The position numbers and the translations under genes were made by a program. From NCBI GenBank assembly GCA_017443405.1, contig JAFRXS010000096.1:1-40083 (forward strand): DNA of 40,083 nucleotides. Direction: 5' to 3'. Of the stretch, positions 10,031 to 17,485 are shown in pieces. Each line of letters begins with the position of its first letter. Within the stretch, counting starts at the first letter, position 1. The notes under the pieces were generated by a model, which did not search any database, was not told the origin of the DNA, and saw only the letters and a program-made list of their open reading frames with translations. Source of the stretch: Clostridia bacterium (GTDB lineage Bacteria; Bacillota; Clostridia; Oscillospirales; Acutalibacteraceae).

Positions 10031-10249
10031 TTATTCTTTTTCAACCGTGATGACGCAGTCGGGGCACATCGTCGCGCAGAAAGCGCAGCCGATGCAGTCG
10101 CCCTCCTTGCCGGGGATGATGCCGGCGGGGTGATAGCCCTTGGCGTTTATCTTGTCGCGGCGCAGCTCGATTATATGCTTCGGGCACGCGTCGACGCAAA
10201 GGCCGCAGCCCTTGCAGGTGTTCTCAAGGAACGTGGTTTTGCCCACCAT
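10031..10249 (-). CDS. korD: 2[4Fe-4S] ferredoxin-like delta subunit of the 2-oxoacid oxidoreductase
   Basis: A 72-residue protein with two clear tetranuclear cluster motifs, CKGCGLCVDACP and CIGCAFCATMCP, the bacterial-ferredoxin CxxCxxCxxxCP pattern. It carries electrons between the catalytic subunits and soluble ferredoxin. It lies directly ahead of the alpha subunit and 21 nt after the ATPase stop, as in many four-subunit KOR/VOR operons. Confidence 0.94.
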   Translation of the reverse strand: MVGKTTFLENTCKGCGLCVDACPKHIIELRRDKINAKGYHPAGIIPGKEGDCIGCAFCATMCPDCVITVEKE

Positions 10250-10270
10250 ACGATTACTTCCTTTCGACGG

Positions 10271-10942
10271 TTATCTGTCTATGCCCTGACGGACGTAGAC
10301 TTCGATCGGGAAAATGTTTTCTATCCTTCCTTCAAGCCGGGGGGCGACGCTCTTTTCGACCGCCGTCATGACAACGGGGAGCCCCGTCAGCTTTGACAGC
10401 CCGTTCGCGAACTCCGCGGAGCGAAGCACGTCGTCCGCCGTCGTCTCCTCTCCGAGATTGGAGTTGTTGACGATGCCCGTAAAGTCGATGCCCGCCGCCT
10501 GCTGCGTCTCTCTCATTATCACGGCGCAGTCCTCCGGCGTGGAGGTCAGCGGCCGGTACATGTTGACGACGAGCAGCATGCGGTAGTCGTTTTCGGCTTT
10601 TATGCCGGGGGCGTAGCGCCCCAGAGCGAGGGCGCCCCTGTCGTCCCCTCCGACGTCGATGACGGCTTTTACAGAGCGGTCGTCGATGAGCGAATATGCG
10701 TCGGCGGGGAGAGCGGGAAGGTCTACGTTCGATTCCGCGTAGTCGGAGGCGATAAGCCTTATGCCGTTTTCTTTGAGGACCTTTTCGGCGTCCTTAGTGC
10801 GGAAATACGGATTGACTATGTCGAGGTCGGCGATCGCCGTCGGGCCCGAGCGGCTCAGCGCCACGGCGTAATTGACCGCGACGTTCGTTTTGCCCGAGCC
10901 GTAGTGCCCGGCGAAAAGCGTGACCCGTTCGGTCGCTGTCAT
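10271..10942 (-). CDS. P-loop ATP-binding protein of unknown role (MinD/CobQ-like fold)
   Basis: A 223-residue P-loop protein with Walker A GHYGSGKTNVAVNYA at residues about 12-26, followed by AIADLDIVNPYFRTKD, where the aspartate resembles the A' motif of the SIMIBI class (MinD, ParA, CobQ). The middle contains VIDVGGDDRGALALGRY, a Walker-B-like strand. Homologues of this layout recur next to 2-oxoacid oxidoreductase genes in Clostridia, and a role in maturing or regulating the iron-sulfur enzyme is a reasonable guess, but none is proven by this sequence. It sits 7 nt after the aminotransferase stop, inside the operon. Confidence 0.8.
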   Translation of the reverse strand: MTATERVTLFAGHYGSGKTNVAVNYAVALSRSGPTAIADLDIVNPYFRTKDAEKVLKENGIRLIASDYAESNVDLPALPADAYSLIDDRSVKAVIDVGGDDRGALALGRYAPGIKAENDYRMLLVVNMYRPLTSTPEDCAVIMRETQQAAGIDFTGIVNNSNLGEETTADDVLRSAEFANGLSKLTGLPVVMTAVEKSVAPRLEGRIENIFPIEVYVRQGIDR

Positions 10943-10949
10943 GAGTATA

Positions 10950-12017
10950 TCAGTCGAGCACCGTGACCCAGCCGAACTTGTCCTCGAGCGTGCCGCCCTG
11001 GATGCCGGTGATGGTGTCGTAGAGCTTCTGAGAAACGGGGCCGATGCCGCCGCCGTTTATGGTCATGACGTCGTCCTTGTAGCGCAGCTTTCCGACAGGG
11101 GAGATGACGGCTGCGGTGCCGGTGCCGAAGCACTCCTCGAGAGCTCCTGTCTTCTGAGCCTCGATGAGCTCGTCGACGGAGATCTTGCGCTCCTCGACGG
11201 GCATGCCCCAGTCGCGGCAGACCGTCAGGACGCTGTTGCGCGTGATGCCGGGCAGGATGGAGCCGTTGAGCATCGGGGTGGTGATGACGCCGTTTATCTT
11301 GAAGAAGATGTTCATCGCGCCGACTTCCTCTATATACTTGCGCTCGACGCCGTCGAGCCACAGCACTTGCGAGTAGCCGTCGTTGTGCGCCTTGACCTGG
11401 GCGATCAGCGAAGCGGCGTAGTTGCCGCCCGTCTTGGTGTAGCCCATACCGCCGCGGACCGCGCGGACGTATTCGTCCTCTATCCAGATGCCGACGGGCG
11501 CGAGACCGCTCGAGTAATAGGCGCCGGACGGGGAGAGGATGATGAAGAATTTATAAGTCTTGGAGGGAGCGACGCCGAGGAACTCGTCGGTCGCGATGAT
11601 GAACGGACGGATGTACAGCGAGGTGCCGGGGACGGTGGGGATCCAGTCCTCGTCGACCTTGACGACGGTCTCGATAGCCTGGACGAAATCCTCTACGGGG
11701 ATCTGCGGGATGACGAGCCTGTCGTTGGAGTCGTTGGCGCGCTTGGCGTTCATGTCGGGGCGGAAGAGGCGGGCTCTGCCGTCCGCGCCGCGGTAAGCCT
11801 TGAGGCCCTCGAACATCTCCTGACCGTAATGGAAGACCATCGCGGCGGGCTCTATCTCAAAACTGCCGTAGGGGACGATCCTCGCGTCGTGCCAGCCCTG
11901 CCCCTCGGTATAGTCCATGACAAACATGTGGTCGGAGAATATCTTGCCGAAGCCCAGATTGTTCCAGTCGGGCTTTGCCTTGGGGGACGTTGTTTTTTCG
12001 ATCCTGATGTTAAGCAT
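10950..12017 (-). CDS. ilvE: Branched-chain amino acid aminotransferase
   Basis: PLP-dependent fold-type IV aminotransferase, 355 aa, that interconverts Val, Leu and Ile with their 2-oxoacids. Motifs include FGKIFSDHMFVMDY at the start, YGQEMFEGLKAYRGADG, TGGNYAASLIAQ, QVLWLDGVERKYIEEVGAMN (the lysine supply and substrate region) and FGTGTAAVISPVG, all typical of the large (class II, eukaryote-like) IlvE group. I chose ATG 12017, which has AGGAG 8 nt upstream; the longer open frame to 12110 runs through the T-box and its terminator and is not used. It is the first gene of the operon and is controlled by the T-box leader. Confidence 0.95.
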   Translation of the reverse strand: MLNIRIEKTTSPKAKPDWNNLGFGKIFSDHMFVMDYTEGQGWHDARIVPYGSFEIEPAAMVFHYGQEMFEGLKAYRGADGRARLFRPDMNAKRANDSNDRLVIPQIPVEDFVQAIETVVKVDEDWIPTVPGTSLYIRPFIIATDEFLGVAPSKTYKFFIILSPSGAYYSSGLAPVGIWIEDEYVRAVRGGMGYTKTGGNYAASLIAQVKAHNDGYSQVLWLDGVERKYIEEVGAMNIFFKINGVITTPMLNGSILPGITRNSVLTVCRDWGMPVEERKISVDELIEAQKTGALEECFGTGTAAVISPVGKLRYKDDVMTINGGGIGPVSQKLYDTITGIQGGTLEDKFGWVTVLD

Positions 12018-12055
12018 TTTCGTTTCTCCTTTTTTTGTTTGATTTGCGAAAGCTA

Positions 12056-12312
12056 AAAAAACAGCCCCCGCAGAAAACTGCGGGGACGATAATAAATACC
12101 GCGGTACCACCCTGCTTGCCGAAAAACCGGCCGCTCACGCCGCCTGACAGCGGCCCGCCCTATAACGGAGGCATCCGTGACCGACTACACGCTTTCGTTT
12201 CGCCGGACCTGCTCGGGAAGGATATCGTTCGTTCTCCGATAACGGCTCGCACCAACCGCCGTCTCTCTGCATCTTTCAAACGGACGCGTTGTTTCCGTCA
12301 ACGCATTTGATT
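12056..12312 (-). promoter_or_regulatory. T-box riboswitch, probably sensing tRNA-Ile
   Basis: The transcribed minus strand contains the T-box core AGGGTGGTACCGCG (about 12101-12114), preceded by stem I elements AGAGAG and GGTTGGTGCGAGCC. Ahead of CTTCCCGAG, in the place of the specifier, is GAACGATATC. The best codon reading is AUC (12223-12221), isoleucine. The leader ends in a terminator with CCCCGCAG-TTTT-CTGCGGGG and a T-run at 12055-12085, which competes with the antiterminator formed by the T-box. It controls ilvE and the downstream oxidoreductase operon. The T-box call is firm; the specifier is less so because I could not fold the RNA. Confidence 0.92.
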
Positions 12313-12319
12313 AACAGTG

Positions 12320-12348
12320 ATTGTATCACTCGAAAAATGAATTGTCAA
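12320..12348 (-). promoter_or_regulatory. Promoter of the T-box/ilvE operon
   Basis: Minus strand: TTGACA (12348-12343), a 17-nt spacer, and TACAAT (12325-12320), a near-consensus vegetative promoter. Transcription would begin at about 12312, the start of the T-box leader. Confidence 0.88.
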
Positions 12349-12457
12349 GTACAAAAATATGAAATAATTTCCGTTCGGCGTAAAATCGGGTTCTCTGTAT
12401 ATTTTATCGTGTCATTTCAATCGTTTCGAACGTTTTTGAACGTTTTGAAAAAAAGGC

Positions 12458-12486
12458 TTGCATTTTAGTATCCGCTGTGTTATTAT
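12458..12486 (+). promoter_or_regulatory. Promoter of tRNA-Pro
   Basis: TTGCAT (12458-12463), a 17-nt spacer and TATTAT (12481-12486) lie just ahead of the tRNA at 12497. Confidence 0.7.
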
Positions 12487-12496
12487 ACTTCTGTTT

Positions 12497-12572
12497 CCGG
12501 GTGTGGCGCAGTTGGTAGCGCGCTTGACTGGGGGTCAAGAGGCCGTGAGTTCAAGTCTCGCCACTCGGACCA
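12497..12572 (+). tRNA. tRNA-Pro (anticodon GGG), CCA encoded
   Basis: The acceptor arms CCGGGTG and CACTCGG pair, the D-arm contains AGTTGGTA, the anticodon arm is CTTGA-CTGGGGG-TCAAG (anticodon GGG), and the T-arm has GTGAG-TTCAAGT-CTCGC. ACCA closes the gene. It reads CCC and CCU. Phage remnants follow directly, consistent with use of the tRNA 3' end as an integration site. Confidence 0.96.
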
Positions 12573-12573
12573 A

Positions 12574-12611
12574 CCGCGAGTCCTTGTATATCAAGGGTTC
12601 GCGGATTTTTT
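12574..12611 (+). terminator. Terminator after tRNA-Pro
   Basis: CCGCGA...CCTTG pairs with CAAGG...TCGCGG and is followed by ATTTTTT. Confidence 0.8.
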
Positions 12612-12618
12612 ATGCCAC

Positions 12619-12642
12619 AAAAAAAGTCGGCGAATCGCCGAC
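12619..12642 (-). terminator. Terminator after the integrase remnant
   Basis: On the minus strand GTCGGC-GATTC-GCCGAC is followed by seven T residues, 25 nt after the integrase stop. Confidence 0.75.
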
Positions 12643-12666
12643 AGGTGTCCAATTAGTGTCTAATAT

Positions 12667-12990
12667 TTATAACTTTGCGACGCGCTTTGCGTCATCGTCG
12701 CGCAGCTGCGACGTGAAGTGTGTGTAGATATCGAGAGTAACTTTTGAGCTGCCGTGCCCCATATAATGCTGCGCGCTTGGGAGGGAAAATCCTGCCTCGA
12801 AGAGCATGCAGCAGTAATTGTGCCGGAGGAAATGTTTGGTCACGGGCGTGTCGGGGCCGAGGGCGGCGGTGATAAACTTGCTCCAATGCCTGGTATGGAC
12901 GTGCAGGGAGAGCGGACCGCCGTCGGTCGTGAATACGCGACCTGTTCGACGGCGACCGGGTCCACGAGGCAACGAGCATACATTTAGGAT
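12667..12990 (-). pseudogene. C-terminal fragment of a tyrosine recombinase (phage-type integrase)
   Basis: Only the catalytic C-terminus remains. The motifs HFLRHNYCCMLFEAG (the H-x-x-R box), AQHYMGHGSSKVTLDIYTH (the second histidine and the nucleophilic tyrosine) and upstream VFTTDGGPLS are clear. The N-terminal DNA-binding domains and the first catalytic arginine region are absent, and the frame runs into unrelated sequence at about 12970-13030, where a phage-protein fragment on the other strand begins. The gene points back toward tRNA-Pro, the usual position for an integrase that used the tRNA as its attachment site. It cannot be functional as it stands. Confidence 0.85.
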
Positions 12991-13040
12991 CAACGCTTGA
13001 GGGGACACTTGTTCATCTCCCGGGTTCCGCAACGGTATTT

Positions 13041-13450
13041 GTGAAAAACGAAAATGAGCTTGTCCGCGCTACACGAAAGGCTGATATCCTCAGCCGCGTA
13101 CACAGCGCAGTCAAGCTCGTAGATAAAATAGCACAGGAAGACGCGGATGTCAAGAGCGAAAACGCAATAAAAGAGTCGCGCAAAGCAACAGATGACCTCG
13201 GGGCGATAATGTCCGAGGCGCGAATCGACGCGCTTATAAAGGACAGCGGCGCAGGGAAGCGTAAAGATTACGCGCGCAGATGGATAACGTCGATAAATCC
13301 AACGGACTTCATCAACCTCACGACGGGGAAAACGCAGGACAGAAGCGTCTTTGACCGAATGCCCGGAGAACGCGGCTCGACGGTAGATGAATACGACTAC
13401 GTGCAGGGGCTTAAAGGACGATATCAGGTGGAGCAGACAGTCGGGAAAAA
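13041..13450 (+). pseudogene. Fragment of a phage-type protein (possibly a large polyvalent protein)
   Basis: An open frame with no good ribosome site; the frame stays open upstream of GTG 13041, so it looks like an internal piece of a larger gene. It encodes a charged helical stretch (VHSAVKLVDKIAQEDADVK) followed by YARRWITSINPTDFINLTT and FDRMPGERGSTVDEYDYV. The latter resembles segments seen in large phage/mobile-element polyvalent proteins; I do not recognise a defined domain with certainty. Past about 13450 the frame becomes Arg/Lys-rich and non-protein-like, suggesting a frameshift or a fusion point. It begins where the integrase fragment ends, on the opposite strand, so a deletion probably joined the two. 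Confidence 0.5.
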
Positions 13451-13453
13451 ACA

Positions 13454-13678
13454 ATGGACAAGACGACGAAAAAAGAGTAAAATCCAAGAAGAAAGGATCT
13501 TACTTCAACGAGGTCGAGACCAATTATCAGATTTGGGCAAACAGCAAAAGCACGCCTGCCGGATCGTTATTCAAGAGGGAAAACCGAAACAATACGACCT
13601 ATTACATAATGTCCGAAGACGGCAATCCGCTACAGATAACACATCAGCAATACAATGAAGAAATAGGAGGCGCCATTG
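13454..13678 (+). pseudogene. Small phage-type gene, apparently frameshifted
   Basis: ATG 13454 gives a short lysine-rich start (MDKTTKK) that stops at once in its own frame. In the next frame, after an A-run near 13472, a protein-like stretch follows: GSYFNEVETNYQIWANSK, PAGSLFKRENR and YYIMSEDGNPLQITHQQYN. One shift in the A-run would join them. The frame then continues as Gly/Ser-rich sequence beneath the next gene, so the end given is where that gene starts. No function can be assigned. The position before another small ORF suggests two neighbouring phage structural or accessory genes. Confidence 0.35.
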
Positions 13679-13957
13679 ATGAATTCTTATCCGAAAGAAG
13701 AATTAAGGAAGGTGGTATACCTTCTTCAGGATATGGGAGTGCCGGAGGATTGGATCAAGGCAATGATCAGTCCGCTGGGGAATCGTCGAGAGGATCTGGA
13801 ACATCTATACGAGGATCTGAAAAATATGGAGCCGGGGGACGATCCGACAGTATGGATCGGGAAGTATCTGGTTCCGGTACTGACGGACGGGAAGATGACG
13901 AGCCCGGGCTTCGACGCGGACGGGAATAGGGTGAAGAGAACGGACACGGAGGATTAA
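13679..13957 (+). CDS. Hypothetical phage-associated small protein
   Basis: A 92-residue acidic protein that I do not recognise. It starts at ATG 13679 behind AGGAGG (13664-13669). The composition is that of a real protein: a helical N-terminus (EELRKVVYLLQDMGVPEDWI), a second charged helix (REDLEHLYEDLKNM) and a short C-terminal part rich in Gly/Asp. It lies in the phage remnant between broken genes and may be the only intact ORF there. Alternative readings in the overlapping frame are Gly/Ser-rich and less convincing. Confidence 0.55.
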   Translation: MNSYPKEELRKVVYLLQDMGVPEDWIKAMISPLGNRREDLEHLYEDLKNMEPGDDPTVWIGKYLVPVLTDGKMTSPGFDADGNRVKRTDTED

Positions 13958-14250
13958 AAGCATCCCGCAAGTCCGACAACAAATTCCTCAAGACGGAGAT
14001 ACAGGAATCCAGGGAAAAGCTCGACGACGCGATTGACAGCATGGCTCTCGGAACGAAGACGAATTACGAGCCGGCGGAGAAGAGAGTCGACCGCGAGGAG
14101 CGCAGGACGCTGATGCTCAACTACAAGAGCGCGGCGTCGCAGGGCGTGAGAATGGCGGAGGAAGCGGTCGCCGAGATACTTGAGACCGATACGGTGCTCA
14201 AGGAGGCCCTCAGAGAGGCGCAGAGACAGACGAAACTGTCGAAGGATATC

Positions 14251-14296
14251 GGATACCGTCTGACGGCCGCGAGCGTAAAGAGGGCCGCTGACGCGC
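14251..14296 (+). repeat. 46-bp direct repeat, copy 1
   Basis: This segment, encoding GYRLTAASVKRAADA, recurs at 15565-15610 with two mismatches and in the same reading frame. It lies inside the polyvalent-type phage ORF. Confidence 0.9.
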
Positions 14297-15564
14297 TCAC
14301 AGAGGCACATCCGGAGATCACCGCGACGAAGGTGGCGTTCGCATCGGCGCTTTCGGGACTGTATAAGCTGATGATGGACGACAGATCGCTGCCGGGAGAC
14401 GAAGCTCTTGAGCTCGCGTCCCAGGTCGCGAAGACCGCAACGGGAGACCCGTGGGGCGAGACGACCTTGGCGCAGCATGAGCTGGCGCAGGAGATACTCG
14501 GCAAGTATATCGATATCGGATATCAGCAGACGTTCGGCGACAAAGCAGACGAGAAGATCAGGGACCTGAAGGACAAAGCGCGCAAGGGGATCGCCAACGA
14601 GCGGGAAAAGAGTCGGCTCAAGCTCGCGGAAGCGAGGGCGGAGTACAAGAGAAAGCTGAAGGAGCAGCACTCGACCGACAGGGGCAAGTACGAGGAACGC
14701 CTCGGTGAGTACAAGGAGCATCACAAGGAGATGATGCACAAGAGGATCGAGCAGCACGCGAAGTCCAAGAGGATCGAGCAAATCAGGAAGCACGTGGCGG
14801 AGCTCCGCCGGAAGCTGACGAGTCCGACAGAGAAGAAGCATATCCCCGCGAACATGCTTAAGACCGTCATCGCCGCGCTGGATCTGTTCAGCGACCTCGA
14901 CAATACCTCGCACGGCAAGGCGGTCAAGTACGCGCTGTCGGACATCAGCGACGCGTACCGGGACGCCATCGCAAAGCAGCTCGCAGCGCCGAATGAGGAT
15001 CTGCTTGAGATCATAGACAATTTCAAGACCTCGCTCGGCGAGGAGGAGCGCCACATCAGGCAGCTCTCCGTCGACGAGATCGAGGGACTCTGGAAGGTCA
15101 TCAGGGCGGTCGAAAAGTACGTCAGCGAGCAGAACAAGGCGCACAGCGAGATGCTGAACAGGCCTATCAGCGAGATGATAGACGACCTTCAGCGTGAAAT
15201 ATCCGGCAAGACCGTAAAACCGACGAGGCTCAATCCCGACGGTAAGGCCGCGAGGGCGAAGCAGACCGCGAAGTCGCTTGAGCTGCGCAACCTGAAGCCG
15301 GTATACTTCTTCCGTCGATTCGCGTCCGATACGATGGAGAAGCTCTTCTGGGCGCTGCAGAACAGCGAGCTGGGCTGGGAGCGCATAGCGCAGGAGGCGC
15401 AGCAGGCGAAGTGGGACGCGGACAGGGCGTACGACCCGAACAACCGGCTGTGGTACGAGCGCGGCACGAAGCCGAAGACGGTCACACTGGAGCTTGAGCG
15501 CGGCGACAAGATAACGCTGACGGCGCTGCAGGCCGCTTCGCTCTGGCTCATGGCGAAGGACGAA

Positions 15565-15610
15565 GGATGCCGTCTGACGGCCGCGAGCGTAAAGAAGGCC
15601 GCTGACGCGC
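15565..15610 (+). repeat. 46-bp direct repeat, copy 2, at the break of the phage ORF
   Basis: Encodes GCRLTAASVKKAADA. It differs from copy 1 at two of 46 positions and sits exactly where resemblance to the protein family ends. Confidence 0.9.
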
Positions 15611-15612
15611 CC

Positions 15613-15657
15613 GCGGCTGAATCGAAAACCCGCGGTTTTCAGCCGCCGCGCCTTTTT
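15613..15657 (+). terminator. Terminator-like stem-loop at the end of the phage remnant
   Basis: An outer GCGGCT/AGCCGC stem and an inner GAAAACC-CGC-GGTTTTC stem are followed by CGCGCCTTTTT. It lies at the 3' ends of both the phage ORF and the converging oxidoreductase gene. Confidence 0.55.
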
Positions 15658-16744
15658 AAGAAGCGCTCAGCGCGGGGGCGCGCTCAAATATCTTTTTGAG
15701 CGTCACTTCTCTGCCGGCGTCGGAGGATTCGTGGAACGCGCACATGATGTCCAGTACGTGGAAGGTCTGGCGGCAGTTCGCTCGCGGTTCGCGGCCCTCG
15801 AGGATCGCGCCGCACATGTCCGCCACGCCGAGTCCGCGGCTGTTTTCGCAGTAGCCGAACGGGATCGGCACCTCTTCATAGCGGTTCCCGCCCTCGCGAA
15901 GAAGCTTTACCGGCCCGCCGAATCCGTTGGGGTCCGGCACGAGAATGCTTCCGCGGCTGCCGAAGACCTCTACGCACGCCTGACGGTCGTCGTACACGTC
16001 AAAGCTCGTCGTCAAAGTGCCGATGGCGCCGTTTTCGAACCGGATGAGTCCCGCGACGTGCGTGGGCACCTCCACGTCGACGAGCGTGCCGTAAAGCGGC
16101 TGCGACGTGATCAGCCGCTGCGGGAAGGTGATGCGGGCATAAGCCGAAACGCTTTTCGCGGGGCCGGCGAGGTTGACGAGGCAGGTCAGATAATATGGGC
16201 CCATATCAAACATCGGTCCGCCGCCTTTTTTATAGTAGAACGCGGGACCGGGGTGCCAGGATTCGTGTCCGCGGCAGCGCATTGAGGCGTTGACCGCCAC
16301 TACGTCGCCGATCACGCCGTCGTCTATCAGCTTGCGGCAGGTCTGTATCCCGCCGCCCAGGAACGTGTCCGGCGCGCCGCCGAGCAGCAGGCCTTTTTCT
16401 TTGGCAAGAGCGACCTGCCGTTCGCCGTCCTCGCGGCATATCGCCAGCGGCTTTTCGCAGTAGGCGTGCTTGCCGGCGTTCAGCGCCATCAGATTGACGG
16501 GGCAGTGCTGATCCGGCGTCGTGATGTTGAGTATCAGCTCGATCTCGCCGTCCGCCATGAGCTCTTCATCGGTGAAATAGGCTTTTTTTATGCCGTATTC
16601 CTTCTGCGCCGCAAGCGCCCTTTCGGGGATAAGGTCGCAAACGGCGACCACCTCCGCTCTGTCGGCGAAGACGCCCGTCAGGTTTTTGAGGTAGATGCCG
16701 CTTATGTTGCCGCAGCCCACCACGCCTATCTTTATCCTTCTCAT
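15656..16744 (-). CDS. Gfo/Idh/MocA family NAD(P)-dependent oxidoreductase
   Basis: A 362-residue sugar or cyclitol dehydrogenase-type protein. The N-terminal Rossmann domain has GVVGCGNISGIYLKN, and the dinucleotide-binding region ends in the family hallmark YCEKPLA (about residues 95-101). The C-terminal alpha/beta domain includes GAPDTFLGGGIQT and FYYKKGGGPMFDMGPYY, which carries residues of the catalytic region in this family. ATG 16744 is preceded by GAGGAGG. It is the third gene of an operon with a beta-helix protein and a ThuA-like protein. ThuA with Gfo/Idh partners is a common pairing in sugar (for example 3-keto-glycoside) metabolism. The substrate is not deducible. Confidence 0.92.
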   Translation of the reverse strand: MRRIKIGVVGCGNISGIYLKNLTGVFADRAEVVAVCDLIPERALAAQKEYGIKKAYFTDEELMADGEIELILNITTPDQHCPVNLMALNAGKHAYCEKPLAICREDGERQVALAKEKGLLLGGAPDTFLGGGIQTCRKLIDDGVIGDVVAVNASMRCRGHESWHPGPAFYYKKGGGPMFDMGPYYLTCLVNLAGPAKSVSAYARITFPQRLITSQPLYGTLVDVEVPTHVAGLIRFENGAIGTLTTSFDVYDDRQACVEVFGSRGSILVPDPNGFGGPVKLLREGGNRYEEVPIPFGYCENSRGLGVADMCGAILEGREPRANCRQTFHVLDIMCAFHESSDAGREVTLKKIFERAPALSAS

Positions 16745-16757
16745 TCCGCGCGCCTCC

Positions 16758-17483
16758 TCAGTACATTTTCGCCGTGTTCGAATACTGCTCGGGGTCGGGC
16801 GTCCTCTCGCGGAAGATCTGCTTGCCCTCCGCCGCCCACAGCATGCCGCGGCGCATCATCTCGAGCGCCTCGGGGATGTCGAACACGTCGTTGTGATGCC
16901 CCAGGGAGTTGTAGTAGACTCTGCCGTGGCCCCAGCGCCTGGTCCACGCCACGGGTACGTCGACTTCGCCGTTGGCGGCGTGGTAATAGTTGACTACCGG
17001 ATAGCGCGTCGTCGCGAGCACCTCGTTTGCGGGATCGACGTGTACGTAGTACTGCTCGGACCGGACGTCAAAATCCGCGATGCCATCGGTGAGGGGCGAG
17101 GAGCCCCTTTTTATATTCACGCGGTAAGGCGTGCCGTCGCCGCCCGGGTGCGACACCCACTGTCCGCCGGTCATGAACTGCCACTCCGTGTCGCTGCGGA
17201 AGGAATCGCACATGCCGCCGTGGCAGCCCGCGAGCCCCACGCCGTATTTGCCCACCGCCTCGGCGGCGGCGACGGACTGCTCGCGCGTGATGCTGCCCAT
17301 GGTCCAGACCGGCACGAGCAGGTCGATGCCGTTGAGCGTCTCTCTGTCGTCCGAAAGGACCTCCAGCGTATCGAATACGGTCACCTCAAAGCCCTCATTG
17401 CGCAGGACGCCGGCAAAGCGTTCCGCTACCTGTACGGGCTCGTGGCCGTCCCATCCGCCCCTGATTATCCATGCTTTTTTCAT
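16758..17483 (-). CDS. ThuA-like domain protein (trehalose-utilisation type)
   Basis: A 241-residue protein of the class I glutamine amidotransferase-like fold. The central GVGLAGCHGGMCDSF places a cysteine-histidine pair at the nucleophile elbow position, and GHGRVYYNSLGHHNDVFD near the C-terminus matches the ThuA family. The start is ATG 17483 behind AAAGGAGG; the longer open frame upstream lies in the neighbouring gene and is arginine-rich. It starts 2 nt after the beta-helix gene stop and is followed by the Gfo/Idh gene. Role inferred: processing of sugars, perhaps 3-keto-sugars, released by the cell. Confidence 0.9.
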   Translation of the reverse strand: MKKAWIIRGGWDGHEPVQVAERFAGVLRNEGFEVTVFDTLEVLSDDRETLNGIDLLVPVWTMGSITREQSVAAAEAVGKYGVGLAGCHGGMCDSFRSDTEWQFMTGGQWVSHPGGDGTPYRVNIKRGSSPLTDGIADFDVRSEQYYVHVDPANEVLATTRYPVVNYYHAANGEVDVPVAWTRRWGHGRVYYNSLGHHNDVFDIPEALEMMRRGMLWAAEGKQIFRERTPDPEQYSNTAKMY

Positions 17484-17485
17484 AG

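Larger units (their letters stand above)
14041..15699 (+). pseudogene. Truncated large polyvalent-type phage protein
   Basis: A 552-codon frame that is open upstream to 13930, with no ribosome site at the first ATG; it looks like the inside of a longer gene. It has long charged helices (residues about 170-260, probably a coiled coil) and a region PVYFFRRFASDTMEKLFWAL followed by WYERGTKPKTVTLELE and ITLTALQAASLWLMAKDEG. That last part resembles the LPD-type domains of large polyvalent proteins in phages and conjugative elements. There the family match breaks off, and the frame continues with a second copy of an earlier 15-residue stretch and then runs through a terminator. So the gene seems cut at its 3' end by a rearrangement. 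The element's genes point away from the tRNA. Confidence 0.6.

Noticed and set aside
12018-12110. Longer ilvE start reaching into the T-box
   Set aside because: The upstream codons run through the antiterminator and terminator; ATG 12017 has a good ribosome site.
15610-15660. Far attachment site of the phage element
   Set aside because: I found no copy of the tRNA-Pro 3' end there.
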